DNA of 36,899 nt from an uncultured Saprospiraceae bacterium (GTDB taxonomy: Bacteria; Bacteroidota; Bacteroidia; Chitinophagales; Saprospiraceae). Location of the stretch: positions 1-36,899 of the forward strand of contig CALCMJ010000158.1 of NCBI GenBank assembly GCA_937967615.1, given 5' to 3'. The notes under the pieces were generated by a model. That model was not told the DNA's origin and searched no databases. It was given only the letters and a program-made list of their open reading frames with translations. Made by a program: the position numbers and the translations under genes. Below, in pieces: positions 31,039-36,899 of the stretch (its first letter is position 1; each line of letters starts with the position of its first letter).

Positions 31039-32826
31039 TTAATCATCCATATTTATTCCTATACTCTCCATCAACTTTGTTGCATTGAAACTTTTACTCA
31101 CTCCTTTTTTTACGGTATAATCAAATGAGAGTTTGTCATCTATCACATCTACTTCAAAGCAAATATTTTCCAGCTGCCCATTAAGCACATCTTCCAATTT
31201 GGCGAGTTCTAAATCATGGGTGGAGATGAGTCCTGCGCCATGAGATTGTAAGAGCTGTTTGATCAAAGCCTTGGAACCTTTATGCCTATCATCTGTATTT
31301 GTTCCCTTTAGTATTTCGTCTATGAAAAAGTAATTGTCATTACTTGCTTGTACTTCTTCCAAAACCATTTTCAGTCTTAAGAGCTCAGCATAAAAGCCTG
31401 AAGCGTCTTTAGATAGGTCATCCTGAGTGCGCATGCTACTTAGGACTTGCAGGATAGGAAGTTGTAATGCGCTTGCGCAAACCCTTGATCCGCAATAGGC
31501 AAGGACCATGTTCATGCCAATGGTGCGTTGAAAAGTACTTTTCCCAGCCATATTAGAGCCTGTGATGAGTTTTATATGTTGTTTTACAGCTAAGTCTATC
31601 GTATTGCAAATACGTTTGTCTTCAGCAATGAGAGGATGGCCAATGTTATGACAAGCAATAGCTTCTCCACCAATACGAGGGAATGTCCATGTGCTATTAT
31701 TAAACCCAAGATTTGCTAGGGATTGTAGAAATTCAAATTCTGCAAGTGAGTCAGTCCAAGCATTTATTTCTTCTTTGTTTTTTTCTTTCCATTGTTCTAA
31801 GAGAAAAGTAAAATGTATATCATACAGAGTTAAAATATTGAATATAGCGCCGAAGAAATTATTTTTTATATCTATTTGATCCAAGTACCAAGTCATTTTT
31901 TTTAATTTCTTGGAAGCTTTTTCACCACTTAGAAATTGTGATTGCAAATGGTTTAAGTTCTCAGATGTAAACGTGCCATTCTCAATTTCTTCAATCAAGG
32001 AACTATAGGAGGAGATATATTTTAAACTATGCTCTGATAGATTCTGCATCTCATTTATATGGTTTGCATATTTTCTTTGAAGAAGTATGGAAGGGAGGAA
32101 GGCAAGCAGAGCAAGGTACCAAGGCACATAGTAGCAAAGTAGAATACATGCTGCCAAAGCAAGGATAGGTAAGCCGAATCGCATAATTGCAATTATGTTG
32201 TTGTTCATGAATAGGGAAGGGCTTTCTTTCCACTTAGTAAGTGCTTTTTCGTCGAGTGCTTCATCCTTGCGTTGTAGATCATAGGCCATAAATCCCTGTC
32301 TCCAATCAAGTAGAGTTTCAAGTTCAGTTACGGATTCTTGATTAGCTAGGATTTCTTCTTTTGAAATTGGTTTTGATAGTCTATCTGCAATCTTTTTGCG
32401 ACCATAACGAGTGCAACTTCTCTCTAGATATTGGTAAAGAGAATTTTCTCCAAAGATATCCAAGTCAGAAGTGTAGGGATGTAGATTATTTAAATAGCGT
32501 TCGCCTGAATATCTAAATGGGCGGAGATCTTTTAAGAATGATTTTTCATTTTCATTGATTTTTAGAATAGCCTCAGTCTTTTCTTTTTCTCTAGTAATCT
32601 TGTCGTGTGTTCGCATAATCTTGACAAACACAAAAGCAGAAACGTAAATGGCTAAGATTCCCAGTATTTTATTATTTGCAAAAGCAAGAATAACTATTGC
32701 AATAAGCGCGAGGAAACTAAATAGTCTGATCAAACTCCAAAGCCTGTGCTTAGATTTTTGAGTAAGAAGAATTCTTCCATATTTTTCTATCTGATTCTCG
32801 TATTCCTGAATTGCCTGAGTGTACAT
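31039..32826 (-). CDS. Membrane-anchored MutS-family ATPase
   Basis: A 595-residue protein. Two hydrophobic segments lie near the N-terminus (about 33-50 and 53-70) and another pair near 205-248, so the protein is membrane-bound, unlike classical MutS. The C-terminal MutS domain V is intact: Walker A GSNMAGKST at 423-431 (K429), Walker B with FFIDEILKGTNTDDRH, and a STHD segment for the H-loop. The mismatch-recognition domain I and the Smr endonuclease of MutS2 are missing, so mismatch repair is unlikely. Members of this group are annotated as MutS-related proteins of unknown role. A strong palindrome sits 44 bases upstream. It converges with smpB. Confidence 0.85.
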   Translation of the reverse strand: MYTQAIQEYENQIEKYGRILLTQKSKHRLWSLIRLFSFLALIAIVILAFANNKILGILAIYVSAFVFVKIMRTHDKITREKEKTEAILKINENEKSFLKDLRPFRYSGERYLNNLHPYTSDLDIFGENSLYQYLERSCTRYGRKKIADRLSKPISKEEILANQESVTELETLLDWRQGFMAYDLQRKDEALDEKALTKWKESPSLFMNNNIIAIMRFGLPILALAACILLCYYVPWYLALLAFLPSILLQRKYANHINEMQNLSEHSLKYISSYSSLIEEIENGTFTSENLNHLQSQFLSGEKASKKLKKMTWYLDQIDIKNNFFGAIFNILTLYDIHFTFLLEQWKEKNKEEINAWTDSLAEFEFLQSLANLGFNNSTWTFPRIGGEAIACHNIGHPLIAEDKRICNTIDLAVKQHIKLITGSNMAGKSTFQRTIGMNMVLAYCGSRVCASALQLPILQVLSSMRTQDDLSKDASGFYAELLRLKMVLEEVQASNDNYFFIDEILKGTNTDDRHKGSKALIKQLLQSHGAGLISTHDLELAKLEDVLNGQLENICFEVDVIDDKLSFDYTVKKGVSKSFNATKLMESIGINMDD

Positions 32827-32869
32827 GCCGCGAAGATAATTGAAATCTAGATATCCTTACTTTATCCTA

Positions 32870-32890
32870 TATGTAAACTAAGTTTACATA
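32870..32890. promoter_or_regulatory. 21-bp perfect palindrome upstream of the MutS-like gene
   Basis: TATGTAAACT (32870-32879) and AGTTTACATA (32881-32890) around a single A. It lies 44-64 bases upstream of the minus-strand start at 32826, a normal operator position. No T-run follows on either side. The one-base centre suggests a dimeric protein site rather than an RNA hairpin. The regulator is not in the immediate neighbourhood. Confidence 0.6.
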
Positions 32891-32942
32891 ATACCCCAGT
32901 GATTAAACAAATTCCTAGAGGCAAGGGGCAATTTTTTTCTCT

Positions 32943-32983
32943 TCTAGCTATAGTTTCTGAATCCTTATAAGGATTTAGCTAGA
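32943..32983. terminator. Nested palindrome downstream of the metalloprotease gene
   Basis: The outer stem TCTAGCTA 32943-32950 / TAGCTAGA 32976-32983 encloses the perfect 16-bp palindrome AATCCTTA/TAAGGATT (32960-32975). It lies 52-92 bases past the stop of the minus-strand gene at 33035. On that strand it is followed by purines, not a T-run, so it may be a weak or factor-assisted terminator or a processing site. Confidence 0.4.
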
Positions 32984-33034
32984 GCTGAACAGAGTTACTA
33001 GAGGGAGAGGAATGGAGTGAAGCTCAAGATTGGC

Positions 33035-33796
33035 TTATGCACGGTTTAAATCAGTGATGATCTTACTCATTAAGTAGGTGCGGTATTTCATCGCATGTTT
33101 TTTCATTTTATGCAGCTGTTGCTTGGTAAAGCTAGATACATTTGCACCATATGCCATGTGATTCATGTTTATCTCAGACGCATTTCTAAGTCCCATTTGA
33201 TATTTGTCACCTGGACCTAATTCCCAAGGGTGTTTAAGACCAAGGAAATGTCCTACTTCATGTACAAGGGTAGTCATATCTTCAAGGCCTTGATATGCAA
33301 TGTAGATTCTGTCAAACTTTGGGCTATTTGTTGCGTAGGTTTCTTCTCTCATCTTTAGCCTTGGGGTAAAGCCCATAAGTGCAGCTGAGGAGTTTTCTTC
33401 GCAATAGGTATCAAAAATATAGACGTTAATGCCTCCTTTTTGCTCGAGCGGTCGTACAAGTTCATTTATATCTGCGTGCGCTCCTTTCCTGAAATTATGG
33501 TATAAATCTGGCAGATAGGCCCCTTCAGAGTCCATAAAAATCTCATTGAGTTCAAATAAAATTTCACCTTCAAACTCTTGATTCAGAAATTCAATATTCT
33601 CTCCAATTTGTAATGGAACCTTAGTGTCTAAGTTTTCTCTGCCCATCATGTAAAAATTTACATTTAGGACTGGAGTTTGTTTAGGAGCAAAGCTCTGATT
33701 TGCTGGGGTAAAGGCGGAAAATGAGAAAAAGAGGAGAGTAGCTGCTATGCAGAAATTGGGAAATTTAATTTTACTAATTGCCTGTTTGATACTCAT
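33035..33796 (-). CDS. Secreted metzincin-like zinc metalloprotease
   Basis: A 253-residue protein. A basic N-terminus is followed by a hydrophobic core (about 15-30) ending near SAFTPAN, a Sec signal. The zinc site HEVGHFLGLKH at residues 179-189 matches HExxHxxGxxH exactly (catalytic E180). NHMAYG about 35 residues later gives the Met-turn, so the fold is metzincin. The best fit is the pappalysin-like M43 group, or a bacterial relative. There is no T9SS tail or propeptide with a clear cysteine switch, so it may act in the periplasm or be released by another route. It stands alone, flanked by structured intergenic sequence on both sides. The substrate is unknown. Confidence 0.85.
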   Translation of the reverse strand: MSIKQAISKIKFPNFCIAATLLFFSFSAFTPANQSFAPKQTPVLNVNFYMMGRENLDTKVPLQIGENIEFLNQEFEGEILFELNEIFMDSEGAYLPDLYHNFRKGAHADINELVRPLEQKGGINVYIFDTYCEENSSAALMGFTPRLKMREETYATNSPKFDRIYIAYQGLEDMTTLVHEVGHFLGLKHPWELGPGDKYQMGLRNASEINMNHMAYGANVSSFTKQQLHKMKKHAMKYRTYLMSKIITDLNRA

Positions 33797-34163
33797 TGAT
33801 ACTGTAACCGTATGAAAGATGAAATTATTGTATGGTTTAAATTAAACTTATTTAAATAGATACTGCATTGCATTTCCAGCTTAAAATGGCTTGATTTTGT
33901 GATTTTTGTACTGTCAAGAGATATTAGTGGTACTAAGTACCGGACTAGCGATGCGAAAGGGTCTTAGAGCCTGAAAGGCCGAGCGAAAAGCGAGCCCTGT
34001 AGCGTAGCGACCCTCAGAGCTGAAAGGTCTGAGGGTAGGCCCCTCTTAAATTATCATATAAGATATATCATGAACTATGCAAAGGGGAATAAAGATGATG
34101 CAAATAGAATCCTGCGGTCAAATAATGACTAGGGGATAAGAATTTAAGTATGCTTTATGATGA
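33797..34163. other. Gene-free interval holding a structured element
   Basis: This 367-base gap separates the metalloprotease from the anti-sigma/barrel gene. It has a 13-bp AT-only-loop palindrome (GTTTAA/TTAAAC at 33835-33847) near the protease start, then the GC-richer element at 33929-34045. The last 118 bases are plain AT-rich sequence with no reading frame that I can support. Confidence 0.6.
33929..34045. repeat. GC-richer structured intergenic element (REP-like)
   Basis: The base composition changes abruptly here from AT-rich to GC-rich. It contains GGTAC/GTACC (33929-33933/33937-33941) and a perfect 8-bp stem CCCTCAGA 34011-34018 / TCTGAGGG 34028-34035 with a TGAAAGG-type loop. An imperfect earlier copy of that hairpin lies around 33962-33983 (TTAGAGCC-TGAAA-GGCCGAG). 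Short TAGCG motifs recur between them. No protein is encoded. It could be a dispersed palindromic repeat or a small structured RNA; other copies elsewhere in the genome would settle this. Confidence 0.55.
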
Positions 34164-35579
34164 CTACAGTCTGTATCTAGCTCCTAGGGTCAAAGATGTT
34201 TTATCAAGATTATCTTCATTAGGGCCTACGGAATTCAGGAAATGGTTATTGTAGCTTAACATTGCATAAAGGCCCATTTTGTCACTGAAGTTCTTTTGTA
34301 GTCCAAGTCCAATGTTTGCTTGCAGGAAAATATTGTCTGTGAAAGAACCACGTTGCAAAAGTCCAAAAGGATATCTCTTGTTAGGTGTAATGTCTGCTAG
34401 GCTTTTAATATCTCCTCTAATGTCTGGTTTTACTTCATTTTCTCGTGTGCTCGTTTCAAATGGATAATCAGCAGTAAGAATAGCATTTACATGTAAGCCA
34501 AATTGTGCAAAGCCAGACCACGAACCAACATTGATGAAGTGAAATTTAAGGTTGAGTGGAACTGTAATGTATGTAAACGAAATATTCTCAAGACTGGATT
34601 CTAAAATGTTACTTACAATCCCACCGGTAATAATGTTTACTTCTTGCGGATTGTATTTGATGCTAGAATAATGTAATCCAGTGCCTATTTCTACACCTTC
34701 AGCTCTTAGGTCATAATTTACGCCACCGCTAAAGCCTGCTGCTAAATTGCTATAAGGCGCGGTTTTATATAGGTGGTCAATAGGTGTGTTAATCAAGTTA
34801 TTATCAAAAGAAGCCTGCATGGATAGCCACGCTTCTGCTTCAGGAGTCTCTGCAGGTAACACAGAGATAAGATTCTCAGGTTTAGGATTTATGTCATTCC
34901 TTGTAGCAATATCTAGTTCCATGTTCAAGGATGCTAGGTAAGGAATTTCAATTAATGCATTCTGTTGCTTGCTGTTATTCAAAGTAGAGATAGAGTTTGT
35001 ACTTTGAGCAAGAGGATTGTCAACGAGAAGATTTATGTTTTGTGTAGTTGCTGATTCATCTGCTATCCAGGTGTTCTGGGTCTGGGCTACTTCTTGAGCA
35101 TTGATAGCGATGTCGTAATGCGTCCCTACAATATTCTTATTAATTTGTTTTTTCTTAATGCTTTGAATAGGCTTTACCTGTGTAAGGTTAATTTTTTGGA
35201 TGGAAGTATTGAGTGCTATGATTTTTTTATCAAAATTAAGTGACACAGGTACTGGTAGTTTCTGGGCAAATGTAATCAAGAGTAAAAGGAAGATTACAAG
35301 TTCAAAAGACTTTGAGGAATAGAGATTCTGAATATAGAGCGCCTGTGTCTCTAATCTTTCTTTGAGTAAAAGCCAGTGGGAGGATTTAAATGAAACCTTT
35401 AGGTTATTCATTTTGGTATGCACTTCAGCGTCAAGCTGATCATTGATTGTTTTTTCATATTCCGGTCCTAATTCAGAATCCAATCGTTTGCTAAAATCCT
35501 CCCAGGCATTATTACTGGAGTCCATTCTCATGGATTCCATTTTATCTTTGATTATATTATCAAATCTGTCCTTAGTCAT
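34164..35579 (-). CDS. Putative anti-sigma factor fused to an outer-membrane-type beta-barrel domain
   Basis: A 471-residue protein. Residues 1-90 are soluble and contain an internal duplication: KM-x11-W-x5-RL occurs at 13-33 and again at 56-76, suggesting two anti-sigma-type modules. One transmembrane helix (about 92-109) follows, then a Ser/Thr/Asn-rich linker (about 110-270). The C-terminal region from about 275 has alternating barrel strands (AAGFSGGVNYDL, VEIGTGLHYSS, LNLKFHFINVG) and ends LTLGARYRL. Its start overlaps the sigma-factor gene by 8 bases, the standard arrangement for an anti-sigma partner. A single chain with an inner-membrane helix and a porin-like domain is an odd topology, but it recurs in Bacteroidota annotation. 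Confidence 0.75.
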   Translation of the reverse strand: MTKDRFDNIIKDKMESMRMDSSNNAWEDFSKRLDSELGPEYEKTINDQLDAEVHTKMNNLKVSFKSSHWLLLKERLETQALYIQNLYSSKSFELVIFLLLLITFAQKLPVPVSLNFDKKIIALNTSIQKINLTQVKPIQSIKKKQINKNIVGTHYDIAINAQEVAQTQNTWIADESATTQNINLLVDNPLAQSTNSISTLNNSKQQNALIEIPYLASLNMELDIATRNDINPKPENLISVLPAETPEAEAWLSMQASFDNNLINTPIDHLYKTAPYSNLAAGFSGGVNYDLRAEGVEIGTGLHYSSIKYNPQEVNIITGGIVSNILESSLENISFTYITVPLNLKFHFINVGSWSGFAQFGLHVNAILTADYPFETSTRENEVKPDIRGDIKSLADITPNKRYPFGLLQRGSFTDNIFLQANIGLGLQKNFSDKMGLYAMLSYNNHFLNSVGPNEDNLDKTSLTLGARYRL

Positions 35580-36129
35580 TTCTGTGTATCATTCTAATTG
35601 CGAGAATTTCTTTCAATTTCTTTCTTGCTTTTACAAGATTTGATCTTGAAGTACTTTCTGTAATTTTTAAAATCTCAGCTACTTCTCTGTGTGAATACCC
35701 TTCAATAATGTATAAATTAAATACTGTTCTGTAAGCAGGAGATAATTCCTGCAGTGCATCCATTATCTCTTCAGCGGCCATTTCAGAAATCACAGATGGA
35801 TCTAGTGAACTGACACCATATGCGGTATCAATAGATTCTGTGCGTTTCCGAGCTTTTTTTCTGTAGAGATCAATGGCAGTATTTACCATTATCCGACGTA
35901 TCCAGGCTTTGAGAGAAGTACCACTGTTGTACTTTGAAATATTCCTAAAAACCTTAATAAAACCTTCATGGAGGATGTCGAGTGCTTCCTCTTTATCATT
36001 GGCGTATCGCATACAGACTGGGAACATCATAGAGTAGTGATCTTCATAGATCTTCTGTTGCGCCCACTTTTCATTGCGGACACATGCCTCTATAAAATCC
36101 TTTTCGTCAAAGTTGTATACGAAATCCAT
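35572..36129 (-). CDS. ECF-type RNA polymerase sigma factor
   Basis: A 185-residue sigma-70 family protein of the extracytoplasmic-function group. Region 2 spans about 25-92 (KIYEDHYSMMFPVCMRY, then EEALDILHEGFIKVFRNI, then LKAWIRRIMVNTAIDLYRK). Region 4 spans about 122-175 (ALQELSPAYRTVFNLY, GYSHREVAEILKITESTSRSNL). The short linker and missing region 3 are normal for the group. Its stop overlaps the start of the membrane-anchored barrel protein, which probably restrains it. It likely answers an envelope or growth signal, with targets unknown. The start leaves a 206-base divergent gap to parC in which no clear TAnnTTTG element was seen. Confidence 0.93.
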   Translation of the reverse strand: MDFVYNFDEKDFIEACVRNEKWAQQKIYEDHYSMMFPVCMRYANDKEEALDILHEGFIKVFRNISKYNSGTSLKAWIRRIMVNTAIDLYRKKARKRTESIDTAYGVSSLDPSVISEMAAEEIMDALQELSPAYRTVFNLYIIEGYSHREVAEILKITESTSRSNLVKARKKLKEILAIRMIHRND

Positions 36130-36335
36130 CCATTAAATTTATCAGGATTTATGCGAACATTTCAATTTTATAACGCTTTTAAGCTTTTATTTGCTGCTTC
36201 TTACGAAATAGTTAATAAAGCTGGGCCTCAGTTTTTTTATATAATCCTATGAATTATGTATTTTCGTATGTTTTTCAGCGAGTAATACATTAGGTATTTA
36301 TCGTATATGAGATTTGTAAGAAGAAAGCAGATAAA

Positions 36336-36899
36336 ATGGCAAAAGGAGAAAATATAAAAGAGGGATCATTAGAGGGGATGTACAAGGAATATTTCTTGGA
36401 TTATGCGTCCTATGTAATCTTAGAAAGAGCTGTGCCCTCAATAGAAGATGGATTTAAGCCAGTGCAAAGAAGGCTCCTGCATTCTATGAAAATGATAGAT
36501 GATGGGAGATTTCATAAGGTGGCAAACATTATAGGGCAAACAATGCAATATCATCCACATGGAGATGCTGCAATTGGTGCTGCATTAGTGAATTTAGGTC
36601 AGAAAGATCTTTTGATAGATTGCCAGGGGAACTGGGGGGATACAAGAACGGGAGATTCCGCTGCAGCATCTAGATATATAGAAGCACGACTTACAAAGTT
36701 TGCTTTGGATGTTGTGTTCAATCCACAGACAACGGAATGGCAGCTGTCTTATGATGGAAGGAAGAAGGAGCCTATCAATTTGCCTGTAAAATTCCCTATG
36801 GTACTTGCTCAAGGGGTTGAGGGAATTGCTGTAGGATTATCAACAAAAATATTACCGCACAATTTTATAGAACTTATAAAGGCGAGTATAAAAACTCTG
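36336..36899 (+). CDS. parC: DNA topoisomerase IV subunit A (5' part; runs off the window)
   Basis: The first 188 codons of a type IIA topoisomerase A subunit, open to the window edge. The breakage-reunion domain is clear: YKEYFLDYASYVILERAVP, DGFKPVQRRLLHSM, QYHPHGDAAIG (72-81), and AASRYIEARL with the catalytic tyrosine Y114 next to R113. GIAVGLSTKILPHNF follows. The sequence pattern (QRRLLHSMKMIDDGRFHKVANIIGQTM is split across these blocks) fits the Bacteroidota ParC type rather than GyrA. It should decatenate daughter chromosomes together with ParE. The start ATG follows a purine-rich leader. The C-terminal part lies outside the window. Confidence 0.93.
   Translation, partial: MAKGENIKEGSLEGMYKEYFLDYASYVILERAVPSIEDGFKPVQRRLLHSMKMIDDGRFHKVANIIGQTMQYHPHGDAAIGAALVNLGQKDLLIDCQGNWGDTRTGDSAAASRYIEARLTKFALDVVFNPQTTEWQLSYDGRKKEPINLPVKFPMVLAQGVEGIAVGLSTKILPHNFIELIKASIKTL

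Noticed and set aside
31039-32826. Classical MutS or MutS2
   Set aside because: It lacks the mismatch-recognition domain and the Smr domain and has several hydrophobic segments, so only the ATPase core supports the MutS name.

Overview
The window looks like a chromosomal segment of a Bacteroidota bacterium, plausibly a marine gliding-type lineage. The order cannot be fixed from the sequence alone. It is AT-rich. Three secreted proteins carry type IX secretion (T9SS) type A C-terminal sorting domains. It also encodes a PorG-like barrel, a GLPGLI protein next to a CarboxypepD_reg/TonB-receptor-like barrel, and an ECF sigma factor followed by a membrane-anchored barrel. Two gene starts are preceded by the Bacteroidota -7 promoter motif TAnnTTTG. 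The right edge enters a ParC-type topoisomerase gene. No phage, plasmid, transposase, CRISPR, rRNA or tRNA signal was seen.

Layout. 1-622: two copies of a structured, hairpin-rich repeat with a 186 bp period, then a gene-free leader with an operator-like palindrome. 623-2300: a T9SS-exported protein and a 2H phosphoesterase (LigT-like). 2312-5351 (minus): a compact operon of four divergent paralogous minimal nucleotidyltransferases with overlapping or nearly abutting ends. 5482-10854: an envelope glycan/lipid block with a small membrane protein, a GT39-like transferase, a polytopic membrane protein, a flippase-like protein, an AhpD-like protein and a GT2 enzyme. 10942-12392: a PorG/DUF6089-like barrel facing a YfiT/DinB protein. 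12526-21198 (plus): a gene cluster of three secreted DUF1800 paralogues, one Tat-type DUF1501 protein and two secreted discoidin-like proteins. 21201-24855: a lipoprotein metallopeptidase, then a TetR regulator with a dipeptidyl-peptidase IV-like S9 enzyme. 24860-30312 (minus): an outer-membrane receptor, its GLPGLI partner and a T9SS protein with 24-residue leucine-rich repeats. 30573-33796: SmpB, a membrane-anchored MutS-family ATPase and a secreted metzincin-like protease. 33797-34163: a GC-richer structured intergenic element. 34164-36129 (minus): an ECF sigma factor and its putative anti-sigma/barrel protein. 36336-36899: the start of parC.

Two blocks deserve attention as possible undescribed systems. 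The first is the four-gene nucleotidyltransferase array at 2312-5351. All four members keep GS and SDxD and show a conserved C-terminal signature, but the usual third acidic residue is not evident; a 2H phosphoesterase lies convergently beside them. The second is the DUF1800/DUF1501/discoidin-like cluster at 12526-21198. It combines Sec, Tat and T9SS export signals and probably assembles a surface or periplasmic module of unknown chemistry. Several perfect palindromes near gene starts (571-589, 10847-10868, 21882-21902, 32870-32890) look like unassigned operators. All assignments were made by reading the sequence, without database searches.
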